From: Gemmobacter lanyuensis
GTDB taxonomy: Bacteria > Pseudomonadota > Alphaproteobacteria > Rhodobacterales > Rhodobacteraceae
Assembly: GCF_014652355.1 (NCBI RefSeq)
Contig: NZ_BMYQ01000008.1
Coordinates: 86,651-150,650 of the forward strand
Direction: 5' to 3'
DNA: 64,000 bases
Part shown: in pieces, positions 36,647 to 45,257 of the stretch
How positions within the stretch are numbered: the first letter of the stretch is position 1
How the letters are laid out: the number at the start of each line of letters is the position of its first letter
The notes under the pieces: generated by a model
Database searches by the model: none
What the model saw: the letters and a program-made list of their open reading frames with translations, nothing else
What the model was told of the DNA's origin: nothing
Position numbers and translations under genes: made by a program

Positions 36647-36675
36647 TTGACCAAACTGGTGGCAAATCGGATTGT
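36647..36675 (+). promoter_or_regulatory. candidate promoter of the amino-acid ABC operon
   Basis: TTGACC (36647-36652), a 17-base spacer and GATTGT (36670-36675) resemble a sigma-70 promoter, 65 bases before the ATPase start. The -10 box is weak. Confidence 0.3.
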
Positions 36676-36739
36676 TTCGGCACAAATGCCGTTGCAAGGG
36701 GCCAGAAATTCCGCCCTACTTGCCCCCAAGGGAGCCTTG

Positions 36740-37564
36740 ATGGCCAACGACAAGCGAGAAACCGTGACTGCCGAACGTAATTCCGTCTCTCCGGCGACTG
36801 ACGCGCCGGTCATTGAAATTCGTGACCTCCACAAGAGCTATGGCCAGCTGGAGGTCTTGAAGGGTGTTGATCTCAAGGCACCGCGGGGCAATGTGATTTC
36901 GCTCATCGGGTCTTCGGGATCGGGCAAATCCACCCTGCTCCGGTGCTGCAACCTGCTGGAAGACAGCCAGCAGGGCGAGATCCTGTTCGAAGGTGAGGCC
37001 GTCCATTGGCGCGGCACGGGCCTGAACCGCCACCCCGCAGACAAAGCGCAGGTGCTGCGTATCCGGACAAACCTTTCGATGGTGTTCCAGCAGTTCAACC
37101 TTTGGTCACATATGACCATTCTGCAGAACGTGATGGAAGCGCCGCTGACCGTGATGAAGCGCGACCCTGCCGAAGTGGAAGAAAAGGCGCGGCATTATCT
37201 TGCCAAAGTGGGCATTGCCGACAAGGCGGATGCCTGGCCCGCGATGCTTTCGGGCGGTCAGCAGCAACGCGCCGCGATTGCCCGCGCCCTGTGCATGGAG
37301 CCGCGCGCGCTTCTGTTCGATGAACCGACCTCCGCGCTCGACCCCGAGCTGGAGCAAGAGGTCGTCAAGGTCATCAAGGCCCTTGCAGAAGAAGGCCGGA
37401 CGATGATCATCGTAACCCATGACATGAAGATGGCGGCGGATGTGTCCGACCACGTCGTCTTCCTGCACAAGGGCAAGATCGAGGAGGAAGGCCCGCCCGA
37501 TCAACTCTTCGGAAACCCGCAGACCGAACGCCTGCGCGGCTTCCTGTCGGCCACCATGGCCTGA
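36740..37564 (+). CDS. polar amino acid ABC transporter ATP-binding protein
   Basis: A 274-residue HisP/GlnQ-type ATPase. Walker A is GSSGSGKST (about 55-63), the signature is [10 protein letters not shown], Walker B is LLFDEP and the switch is VTHDM. An N-terminal extension of about 25 residues precedes the domain. The ATG at 36740 has AAGGGAG 6 bases upstream. It heads an operon with a binding protein and two permeases, followed by gamma-glutamylamine ligase genes, which suggests the imported compound is an amine or cationic amino acid. Confidence 0.92.
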   Translation: MANDKRETVTAERNSVSPATDAPVIEIRDLHKSYGQLEVLKGVDLKAPRGNVISLIGSSGSGKSTLLRCCNLLEDSQQGEILFEGEAVHWRGTGLNRHPADKAQVLRIRTNLSMVFQQFNLWSHMTILQNVMEAPLTVMKRDPAEVEEKARHYLAKVGIADKADAWPAMLSGGQQQRAAIARALCMEPRALLFDEPTSALDPELEQEVVKVIKALAEEGRTMIIVTHDMKMAADVSDHVVFLHKGKIEEEGPPDQLFGNPQTERLRGFLSATMA

Positions 37565-37612
37565 CCCGAAAGGGGCCGCTGACGCCACCACATCACCAAC
37601 GGGAGAACAAGA

Positions 37613-38335
37613 ATGAAGAAACTTCTGCTCGCCACCACCCTGCTGGCCCTGACCGGCGGCGCCGCTGCCGCCGAAACCATCCGCCTTGGCACCGAGGGCG
37701 CCTACCCGCCCTTCAACTTCATCGATGATCAGGGCAATGTCGCGGGCTTTGAGCGTGAGCTGGGCGATGAGCTGTGCAAGCGCGCCGGTCTGACCTGCGA
37801 ATGGGTCACCAATGACTGGGATTCGATCATCCCGAACCTGCAGTCGGGCAACTATGACGTGATCATCGCCGGCATGTCGATCACCGATGAGCGCGAGAAG
37901 GTCGTCGATTTCTCGGAAAACTACGTCCCGCCGGCCGATAGCGCCTATGTGGGCCTGACCGCCGATGCGGATGTGAAGGGCGGCGTCGTTTCGGCGCAGG
38001 TTGGCACCATCCAGGCGGGCTATGTCGCGGAATCGGGCGCAACCCTGCTGGAATTCCCGACGCCGGATGAAACCGTGGCCGCCGTCCGCAACGGCGAGGC
38101 GGTCGCCGTCTTTGCCGACAAGGACTTCCTCGCCCCCTATGTGGCCGAATCGAATGGCGAGCTGACCTATGTGGGCGACGCCATCGCCCTTGGCGGCGGT
38201 GTCGGTCTGGCCTTCCGCGACAGCGATGACGAGCTGCGTGAAAAGTTCAACGCCGCCATCCGCGCAATGAAGGCCGAAGGCGCCCTCAACCCGCTGATCG
38301 AAAAGCACTTTGGCCCCGAAGCCAAGAAGTTCTGA
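37613..38335 (+). CDS. polar/cationic amino acid-binding periplasmic protein
   Basis: A 240-residue family 3 solute-binding protein. The signal peptide MKKLLLATTLLALTGGAAAAE is cleaved near residue 20. TIRLGTEGAYPPFNFID opens the mature protein, and ERELGDELCKRAGLTCEWV and AGMSITDEREKVVDFSENY are the lysine/arginine/ornithine-binding type. It delivers substrate to the adjacent permeases. GGGAG lies about 8 bases upstream of the ATG. Confidence 0.9.
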   Translation: MKKLLLATTLLALTGGAAAAETIRLGTEGAYPPFNFIDDQGNVAGFERELGDELCKRAGLTCEWVTNDWDSIIPNLQSGNYDVIIAGMSITDEREKVVDFSENYVPPADSAYVGLTADADVKGGVVSAQVGTIQAGYVAESGATLLEFPTPDETVAAVRNGEAVAVFADKDFLAPYVAESNGELTYVGDAIALGGGVGLAFRDSDDELREKFNAAIRAMKAEGALNPLIEKHFGPEAKKF

Positions 38336-38401
38336 TCTGCCTTTGCCCCTGCTGCCCATGTGGCGGCAGGGGCCTTTGCCTTTCCCCCTCGGATCCCCCA
38401 A

Positions 38402-39283
38402 ATGTTCAGCAGCTGCGCCGACCCCAAGACGCTTGAGGGCCTCTCCTGGCTCGTGTGCTACCTCACCTCGGGCAAGCACATCGATTTCTACTGGTCCTTC
38501 CTGACGGTGCTGACGCTGCTGGCGGTCACCGCCCCCGTGGCGCTCACCTTCGGCTTTGGCGGGGCGATGGCCGCGCGCAGTCATGTGGCCCCGGTGCGGC
38601 TGGTCGGTAAGACCTATACGGCAATGGTGCGAGGCGTGCCGGATATCGTTTTCTTCCTGTTCTTCGTGATCGCGCTCGATCAGGGGATCGAATGGATGAA
38701 GCATCAGGTCGTCTGCCCCGACTGGACGCAGCCGATCCGGCAGGGGCTGGAATTCCGTGTCTGCCCCGAGGCCAAGGTGCCTTCGAACAGCTCGGCGCAG
38801 ATCTGGCACCAGCTTTATGGTTTCGCGCTGGCCGTCTTTACCTTTGCCATCGTCTTTGGCGCCTTTGCTGCCAATGTGCTTTACGGTGCGATGAATGCGG
38901 TGCCGCGGGCGCAGCTCGAAACCGCCGAGAGCTATGGCATGACCCCGCGGCAGGTCTTCCGCCGCATCCTTGTGCCGCAGATGTGGGTCTATGCGTTACC
39001 GGGGCTGTCGAATCTGTGGATGATCCTGATCAAGGCCACGCCGCTGTTGTTCCTGCTGGGGGTCAAGGACATCGTCTATTGGGCGCGCGAGCTGGGCAGC
39101 GCCAAGACGCAGGCCTATGCCTATCCGCATCCGGACTGGCGGCTTTGGTACTTCCTTTTCCTGATGGTCTGCTATCTTCTGATGACGCGCCTTTCTGAAA
39201 TCGTGCTGAACAAACTGGCCAAACGGCTCAACCACGGTCAGGCCACCGCCGCCGGTGAAGCGATGCGGAGGACCGCGCAATGA
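38402..39283 (+). CDS. ABC transporter permease (HisQ/HisM type), first
   Basis: A 293-residue permease. Hydrophobic helices begin at about residue 32 (FLTVLTLLAVTAPVALTFGF); the coupling loop ETAESYGMTPRQVFRRIL is present. A longer than usual periplasmic loop (about 100-140, with several Cys/Trp) lies between helices. The ATG at 38402 is 66 bases after the binding-protein stop; an in-frame ATG at 38360 would add 14 Pro-rich residues. Its stop overlaps the next gene by 4 bases (ATGA). Confidence 0.88.
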   Translation: MFSSCADPKTLEGLSWLVCYLTSGKHIDFYWSFLTVLTLLAVTAPVALTFGFGGAMAARSHVAPVRLVGKTYTAMVRGVPDIVFFLFFVIALDQGIEWMKHQVVCPDWTQPIRQGLEFRVCPEAKVPSNSSAQIWHQLYGFALAVFTFAIVFGAFAANVLYGAMNAVPRAQLETAESYGMTPRQVFRRILVPQMWVYALPGLSNLWMILIKATPLLFLLGVKDIVYWARELGSAKTQAYAYPHPDWRLWYFLFLMVCYLLMTRLSEIVLNKLAKRLNHGQATAAGEAMRRTAQ

Positions 39284-40107
39284 CCTGCTGGGAAACCATT
39301 GGCGCCTATGCCTTCCGCAGCCTCGGCTTTGGCGAAAAGCTGTTGCCGCGCACGGACTTCACGCTTTGCCAGCAGTTCACGCTGATCGGGTCGGGGCTGA
39401 TCTGGAACGTCTATTTCGGCGCTCTGGCGCTGATGCTGGGGTTCTTCCTGTCCAACGCGCTGGCGCTATCCAAGGCCTCGCACAAGCCCTGGGCGCGCAA
39501 ACCGGCGGAATGGTTCATCTTCGTTTTCCGTGGCTCGCCACTGTTCATCCAATTCTTCCTAGCCTATTCGGCACTGGTGATGCTGCCGCGCGGTGGTGTG
39601 GATGTGCTGGGGCTGCATCTCCCGACCTCGTGGATGACCTCGGCCTGGGCGGGGGCGCTGTTCGTGCTGTTCCTGAACACCTCGGCCTATGCCGCGGAAA
39701 TCTTCTATGGCGCGCTGATGTCGGTGCCGAAGGGCGATCTGGAGGCGGCCGAGGCCTATGGCATTTCCGGCTGGGCCAAGTTCCGGCGCATCCAGTGGCC
39801 CACCATGCTGCGGCTCGCGTGGCCCGCCTATACGAATGAGGCGATCTTCCTCTTCCATGCCACGACGCTGGTATTCTTTTCCGGCTTCCCGGCATTCCAG
39901 CAGCGGGGCGATGCGCTCTATTACGCCAACTACTTCGCGGACAAGACCTTCAACCCCTTCGTGCCCTATCCGATCGTGGCCTTCTACTTCATCCTGCTGA
40001 CCGGCACGCTGATCGGGATCTTCGGTCTGGTGAACCGAAGGCTCAATCGCCACCTGCCGTCGAACACGCGCAGCAAAATTCGCTTGCGTCCGCAGCTGAT
40101 CCGATAG
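39280..40107 (+). CDS. ABC transporter permease (HisQ/HisM type), second
   Basis: A 275-residue permease paired with the preceding one. RGSPLFIQFF is the conserved family segment and EAAEAYGISGWAKFRRIQWP the coupling loop. An unusual extra helix near the N-terminus gives greater length than HisM (238). Translation is coupled by an ATGA overlap. It is the last gene of the importer; the puuA-like gene starts about 200 bases downstream. Confidence 0.88.
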   Translation: MTCWETIGAYAFRSLGFGEKLLPRTDFTLCQQFTLIGSGLIWNVYFGALALMLGFFLSNALALSKASHKPWARKPAEWFIFVFRGSPLFIQFFLAYSALVMLPRGGVDVLGLHLPTSWMTSAWAGALFVLFLNTSAYAAEIFYGALMSVPKGDLEAAEAYGISGWAKFRRIQWPTMLRLAWPAYTNEAIFLFHATTLVFFSGFPAFQQRGDALYYANYFADKTFNPFVPYPIVAFYFILLTGTLIGIFGLVNRRLNRHLPSNTRSKIRLRPQLIR

Positions 40108-40116
40108 TAGCCTAGT

Positions 40117-40148
40117 TTTGATCAAATTCTTCGGGCCGTCGCCCGAAC
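40117..40148. promoter_or_regulatory. palindrome TTTGATCAAA and hairpin before puuA-like operon
   Basis: TTTGATCAAA (40117-40126) is a 10-bp palindrome sharing the TGATCAAA core seen before the first amidase and the polyamine-type importer. It is followed by TTCGGGC-CGTC-GCCCGAA (40131-40148), a 7-bp hairpin. The 203-base gap to the next gene holds no other clear feature except the degenerate stem CCGCACC/GGTGTGG just after. Confidence 0.4.
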
Positions 40149-40310
40149 CGCACCAAAGGTGTGGCGTCCCCTGCCCCGATGGGCGGGCGCGGATGGCAAG
40201 GATCAAACAAGGGAGAACGGACCAAGGGCATGGTCCCCATCCCCACGCCAAGGGCCAGCGCGCCCTCTGTGTGGAAGGGTGTTCCCGTGCCCCAGTGTCT
40301 TGACGACAAC

Positions 40311-41651
40311 ATGAATATGAAGGACTGGCTCAGGAAACACCCCGAGGTTCGCACGATCCGTGTGGCTGCGGCGGATCTGAACGGACAGGCGCGGGGCAAA
40401 CGGGTGCCCGCGCGTTTTGCGGAAAGCGTGGTCAAGAACGGCACGCGGTTCCCTTTTTCCGTGCTGAACCTCGACATCTGGGGGGAAGACATTGATGACA
40501 GCCCGCTCGTCTTCGAACAGGGCGATCAGGACGGCGTGCTGAAACCCACCGAGCGCGGGTTCATGCCGATGCCTTGGCTTGAGGCGCCGACGGCGCTGCT
40601 GCCGATCTGGATGTTCCGCGAAAATGGACAGCCCTATGAGGGCGACCCGCGCCACGCGCTCAATGCGGTGGTACAACGCTACAAGGCGCGCGGCCTGACA
40701 CCTGTCGTCGCGATGGAACTTGAATTCTTCCTGATCGACGACAGCGGCAAGACGCTGCAGGTTCCGCCCTCGCCCCGGTCGGGCAAGCGGCGCAAGGCGG
40801 CCGAGACGCTCTCGATCCGGGCGCTTGATGCCTTCGACACCTTCTTCACCGATCTTTATGATGCCTGCGAGGCGATGGACATTCCGGCCGATACCTCGAC
40901 CTCGGAAACGGGACTGGGGCAGTTCGAAGTGAACCTGATGCATTGCGACGATGCGCTGCGCGCCGCCGATGATGCCTGGCTTTTCAAGATGCTGGTGAAG
41001 GGTCTGGCGCGGCGCCACGGCTTTGCGGCAAGCTTCATGGCGAAACCCTACCCGGAATACTCCGGCTCGGGCCTGCATACGCATTTCTCGGTCATCGACG
41101 AGAAAGGCGAGAATGTCTTTGACAGCGGCGGTCCGAAGGGCACGCAGATGCTGCGTCATGCCGTGGCGGGCTGCCTGAACGCGATGCATGACAGCACGCT
41201 GGTCTTTGCGCCGCATCAGAACAGCTATGAACGGCTGGTGCCGGGCAAACATGCCCCCACCTCGATCGGCTGGGGCTATGAAAACCGCACCACGGCGATC
41301 CGCATCCCCGCGGGCAGCCCTTCGGCCCGGCGGATCGAACATCGCGTGGCGGGGGGCGACGTGAACCCCTACCTGATGCTCACCGCGATTCTGGGCGCCG
41401 CGCTTTGCGGGATCGAGGATCAGCAGGAACCGCCGAGCGCGATCACCGGCAATGCCTATGCGATGGACCTGCCGCAGATCCCCACCGACTGGGAAGCCGC
41501 GATCGAGGCTTTCGAGCATAGCGACACGCTCTACCGTTTCCTGCCGAAAGAGCTGATCCGCAATTTCGTGCAGACCAAGCGGCAAGAGCTGCACTATATC
41601 GCCGAACTTTCGGCGGAAGAGCGGGTCGAGCTTTACCTCGACACCGTCTGA
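40311..41651 (+). CDS. glutamine synthetase family protein (gamma-glutamylputrescine synthetase-like), first
   Basis: A 446-residue ligase of the glutamine synthetase fold. VAAADLNGQARGKRVP is the PuuA-type N-terminal domain. MELEFFLID and SETGLGQFEVNL hold metal-binding Glu residues, SGSGLHTHFSV the ATP-site His, and NRTTAIRIP the phosphate-binding Arg. Members join glutamate to a primary amine such as putrescine. The ATG at 40311 fits family length but lacks a strong ribosome site; an ATG at 40230 is the alternative. It is followed by an amidotransferase and a second ligase on the same strand. Confidence 0.85.
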   Translation: MNMKDWLRKHPEVRTIRVAAADLNGQARGKRVPARFAESVVKNGTRFPFSVLNLDIWGEDIDDSPLVFEQGDQDGVLKPTERGFMPMPWLEAPTALLPIWMFRENGQPYEGDPRHALNAVVQRYKARGLTPVVAMELEFFLIDDSGKTLQVPPSPRSGKRRKAAETLSIRALDAFDTFFTDLYDACEAMDIPADTSTSETGLGQFEVNLMHCDDALRAADDAWLFKMLVKGLARRHGFAASFMAKPYPEYSGSGLHTHFSVIDEKGENVFDSGGPKGTQMLRHAVAGCLNAMHDSTLVFAPHQNSYERLVPGKHAPTSIGWGYENRTTAIRIPAGSPSARRIEHRVAGGDVNPYLMLTAILGAALCGIEDQQEPPSAITGNAYAMDLPQIPTDWEAAIEAFEHSDTLYRFLPKELIRNFVQTKRQELHYIAELSAEERVELYLDTV

Positions 41652-41752
41652 CGTCACGCAACCGCCGGGTGGGGCGCTTCCCGTGCCCTGCCCCCCTTGC
41701 CGCAGGCGGGGGCGGATTGCTACATTGCAAGAACATCAAATTCGGAACCCCC

Positions 41753-42439
41753 ATGCTGATCGGCATCCTGCAAACCGGCCAATCCCCTGACGTGCTGATC
41801 GAAGCCTCGGGCGATTACCCTGACATGTTCATGCGTCTGTTGGGCGATCAGGGGCTGACCTTCCGCACCTACCGGGTGCTGGACATGCAGTTTCCCGCCA
41901 GCGTGGCCGAATGTGATGGCTGGCTGATCACCGGGTCACGCTTTGGCGTCTACGAGGATCACGCCTTCATCCCCCCGCTTGAGGCCTTCATCCGCGAGGC
42001 CTATGCCAAGGCGGTGCCCATGGTCGGCGTCTGTTTTGGTCATCAGATCATCGCGCAGGCCCTGGGCGGCAGGGTCGAGAAATTCGCGGGCGGCTGGTCG
42101 GTCGGCCCGACGGAATACGACTTTGGCGGCCGCAGCATCCGCCTGAATGCCTGGCATCAGGATCAGGTGGTGGAAAAACCCGCCGTGGCCGAGGTCGCGG
42201 GCTGCAACGACTTTTGCCAGAATGCGGCGCTGGTCTATGGTGACCGCATCTTTACCGTGCAGGCCCACCCCGAATTCCGCAGCGAATTCGTGGATGGCCT
42301 GATGAAGACCCGGGGCAAGGGCGTCGTGCCTGATGCCCTCATGGCCAAGGCGGGCGCGCGCCTTGACCTGCCGCTTGATGACCAGATCCTTGCGCGCCAG
42401 ATCGCAGATTTTTTCAAAGCGCCCCGTCAGGCGGCCTGA
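41753..42439 (+). CDS. class I glutamine amidotransferase-like protein
   Basis: A 228-residue protein with a stand-alone class I GATase domain. The nucleophile is in GVCFGHQ (Cys, about 88) and the His-Glu pair in VQAHPEF (about 165-171). It is not the usual PuuD (peptidase C26) sequence but could likewise cleave a gamma-glutamyl bond. Position between two gamma-glutamylamine ligases supports a role in release or recycling of glutamate; this is inference. The ATG at 41753 gives MLIGILQTG, the family start. Confidence 0.85.
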   Translation: MLIGILQTGQSPDVLIEASGDYPDMFMRLLGDQGLTFRTYRVLDMQFPASVAECDGWLITGSRFGVYEDHAFIPPLEAFIREAYAKAVPMVGVCFGHQIIAQALGGRVEKFAGGWSVGPTEYDFGGRSIRLNAWHQDQVVEKPAVAEVAGCNDFCQNAALVYGDRIFTVQAHPEFRSEFVDGLMKTRGKGVVPDALMAKAGARLDLPLDDQILARQIADFFKAPRQAA

Positions 42440-42478
42440 ATCCGGCCAGCCCCCGGGGCCAAAGCCAGAGTGTGACCC

Positions 42479-43834
42479 ATGTCCGATTGGACGAGCAAGC
42501 TGCCCGACGCAGCCCGAGCCTTCATTGCCAACCGTCGCGTGGATGAGGTGGAATGCGTGATCGGCGACATTGCCGGCGTGGCGCGTGGCAAGGCCATGCC
42601 CGCCGCGAAATTCGCCAAGCAGACCAGCTATTTCCTGCCCAATTCGATCTTTCTCCAGACCATCACCGGCGAATGGGCCGACAACCCGTTCGACGCCTTC
42701 ACCGAACCCGACATGATCCTCGTGCCGGATTTCACCACCGCCACCGCCGCCCCCTGGACAGCGGATGTGACTCTGCAGGTCATCCATGACGCGCAGGACC
42801 AGCAGGGACGCCCGGTGCCCTTCAGCCCGCGCAATGTGCTCAAGCGCATCGTCGGGCTGTTCGAGGCCGAGGGCCTGCGCCCCGTCGTCGCCCCCGAGAT
42901 GGAGTTCTTCCTGACCGCCCGCAACATCGACCCCAATATGCCCGTGCAGCCCCCCATGGGCCGCACGGGTCGGCGCGCCGCGCAAAAGCAGGCCTATTCG
43001 CTGTCTGCGGTCGATGAATATGGCAAGGTGATCGACGATATCTATGACTTCGCTGAGGCGCAGGGGCTGGAGATCGACGGCATCCTGCAGGAAGGCGGCG
43101 CGGGCCAAATCGAGTTGAACCTCGCCCATGGCGATCCGGTCCGGCTGGCGGATGATGTGTTCTTCTTCAAGCGCATGATCCGCGAGGCGGCGCTGCGCCA
43201 CGATTGTTTCGCGACTTTCATGGCGAAACCCATTGCAGGTGAGCCCGGCAGCGCCATGCATATCCACCATTCGGTGGTGGACATGGCCAGCGGCCGCAAC
43301 ATCTTTTCGGCCCCGGATGGCGGCGAAACGCTTGAATTCCTGCATTTCATCGCCGGGATGCAAAACCACATGAGCGGCGCCATCGCCCTACTGGCCCCCT
43401 ATGTGAACAGCTATCGCCGCTACGTTCCCGACTTCGCCGCCCCCATTAACCTCGAATGGGGCCGCGACAACCGCACCACGGGCCTGCGCGTCCCGATCGC
43501 CAGCCCCGAGGCGCGGCGTGTGGAAAACCGCCTGCCGGGCATGGATTGCAACCCCTATCTGGGGATCGCGGCCAGCCTTGCCTGCGGCTATCTGGGCCTC
43601 AAGGAAAAACGGCTGCCCCGCGCTGAATTCAGCGGCTCGGCCTATATCGACAGCGATGACATCCCCACCAACCTGGGCGATGCGCTGGACCTGCTGGAAG
43701 AGGACGCCGCCCTGCGCGACGTGCTCGGAACGGAATTCTGCACCGTCTATGACAGCGTGAAGCGCAACGAATACAAAGAGTTCCTGCAAGTCATCAGCCC
43801 GTGGGAACGCGAACATCTGCTGCTGAACGTCTGA
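42479..43834 (+). CDS. glutamine synthetase family protein (gamma-glutamylputrescine synthetase-like), second
   Basis: A 451-residue ligase of the same family as the gene at 40311. VIGDIAGVARGKAMPAAKF is the N-terminal domain. PEMEFFLTARN, LQEGGAGQIELNL and GSAMHIHHSV give the metal and ATP sites, and NRTTGLRVP the phosphate site. The two copies differ clearly, so they probably act on different amines or at different steps. It begins 39 bases after the amidotransferase gene and ends 7 bases before the oxidase gene. Confidence 0.88.
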   Translation: MSDWTSKLPDAARAFIANRRVDEVECVIGDIAGVARGKAMPAAKFAKQTSYFLPNSIFLQTITGEWADNPFDAFTEPDMILVPDFTTATAAPWTADVTLQVIHDAQDQQGRPVPFSPRNVLKRIVGLFEAEGLRPVVAPEMEFFLTARNIDPNMPVQPPMGRTGRRAAQKQAYSLSAVDEYGKVIDDIYDFAEAQGLEIDGILQEGGAGQIELNLAHGDPVRLADDVFFFKRMIREAALRHDCFATFMAKPIAGEPGSAMHIHHSVVDMASGRNIFSAPDGGETLEFLHFIAGMQNHMSGAIALLAPYVNSYRRYVPDFAAPINLEWGRDNRTTGLRVPIASPEARRVENRLPGMDCNPYLGIAASLACGYLGLKEKRLPRAEFSGSAYIDSDDIPTNLGDALDLLEEDAALRDVLGTEFCTVYDSVKRNEYKEFLQVISPWEREHLLLNV

Positions 43835-43841
43835 GGCGGCG

Positions 43842-45143
43842 ATGGATCTTCTCTTTGCAAATGACCGGCCGGGTGAATACCCGGCCAGCTTTTACGCGGC
43901 CACGCGGGCCGATCTGCTCGCCTTTCCGGCGCTTGAAGGCGAGGTCCGGGCCGATGTCTGCGTGATCGGCGCGGGCTATACGGGCCTGTCTGCCGCGCTG
44001 CATCTGGCGCAGGCGGGCTATCGCGTCGTGGTGCTTGAGGCGCATCGCGTGGGCTTTGGCGCCTCGGGGCGCAATGGCGGGCAGGTCGGATCGGGCCAGC
44101 GGCTGGACCAGATCGAGCTGGAACGCATCGCCGGGCGCGATGCCGCCCACCGCTATTGGGACATGGCGGAAGAGGCCAAGGCACTGGTGCGCGACCTGAT
44201 CACCGAACACGCCATGCCCTGCACCTTCCACCCCGGCGTGGCGCATGCCTGCTGGCATGACCGCGAAGTGCGCGACACCCATGCCTATGCCGAAAAGCTG
44301 CGCCGCGATTATGGCTACGAGGCATTGGAGCCGCTCGACCGCGCCGGCATTCGCAGCCTGATCGGATCTACCGCTTACAAAGGCGGCGAGATCGACTGGG
44401 GCGCGGGCCATGTGCATCCGCTGAACTTTGCCATCGGCCTTGCCCGGGCTGCCGTGGCGGCGGGGGTTGTGCTGCATGAGAACAGCCATGTCACAACGAT
44501 CGACCACGGCCCCCCCGCAACGGTGATCACGGCCAAAGGCCGAGTGAAGGCGGATCATGTGATCCTCGCCTGCAACGGCTACCTGGGCGGGTTGGAACCT
44601 TCTGTTGCGGCGCGGGTGATGCCGATCAACAATTTCATCTTGGCGACCGAACCGCTGGGCGACCGCGCGGCCGAGATCCTGTCAAAACCCGTCGCCGTGG
44701 CCGATACGAAATTCGTCGTGAACTACTGGCGTCTGTCCGAGGATGGGCGGCTTCTGTTCGGCGGCGGCGAAAGCTATGGCTGGACCTTCCCGGATCTGGT
44801 GCGCACCGTGCGCAAACCCATGTTGGAGGTCTATCCCCAGCTGGCCGATGCCCGCATCGACTATGCCTGGGGCGGGACGCTGGCCATTACCATGACCCGT
44901 TTGCCCTGCTTTGCGCGTGTGGCGGCCAATGTCCTGTCGGCCTCGGGCTATTCCGGGCATGGTGTGGCCATGGCGACGCTGGCCGGCAAGCTGATGGCCG
45001 AAGCGCTGCGCGGTCAGGCCGAACGCTTTGATCTGATGGCCGCCCTGCCAACCCCGCGCTTTCCGGGGGGCGCGGCGCTGCGCTGGCCGCTTCTGGTGCT
45101 GGCGATGACCTGGTTTTCGCTGCGCGACCGGCTGGGCGTCTGA
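43842..45143 (+). CDS. FAD-dependent oxidoreductase (gamma-glutamylputrescine oxidase-like)
   Basis: A 433-residue DAO-family flavoenzyme resembling PuuB. The FAD motif is CVIGAGYTGLSAALHLA (about 38-54), with the conserved GFGASGRNGGQV after it and SGYSGHGVAMA near the C-terminus. The N-terminal ANDRPGEYPASFYAAT is typical. PuuB oxidises gamma-glutamylputrescine to an aldehyde, so it would follow the two ligases in a pathway. No aldehyde dehydrogenase (PuuC) is seen next to it. Confidence 0.9.
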   Translation: MDLLFANDRPGEYPASFYAATRADLLAFPALEGEVRADVCVIGAGYTGLSAALHLAQAGYRVVVLEAHRVGFGASGRNGGQVGSGQRLDQIELERIAGRDAAHRYWDMAEEAKALVRDLITEHAMPCTFHPGVAHACWHDREVRDTHAYAEKLRRDYGYEALEPLDRAGIRSLIGSTAYKGGEIDWGAGHVHPLNFAIGLARAAVAAGVVLHENSHVTTIDHGPPATVITAKGRVKADHVILACNGYLGGLEPSVAARVMPINNFILATEPLGDRAAEILSKPVAVADTKFVVNYWRLSEDGRLLFGGGESYGWTFPDLVRTVRKPMLEVYPQLADARIDYAWGGTLAITMTRLPCFARVAANVLSASGYSGHGVAMATLAGKLMAEALRGQAERFDLMAALPTPRFPGGAALRWPLLVLAMTWFSLRDRLGV

Positions 45144-45257
45144 TCTGTGCATCGGCGGAAAGGCCCGCCGGGGCCGGGATGTCATCAACTTGTTGCTGGC
45201 ATTTCGGCCCTTGCGGGCTTACAGATTTCCTGAATGACAGTTTCAGGAAAGCCGAAG

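Noticed and set aside
45153..45170. Hairpin CGGCGG/CCGCCG after the FAD oxidase gene
   Set aside because: Short GC stem without T-run; too common in DNA of this composition to call a terminator.
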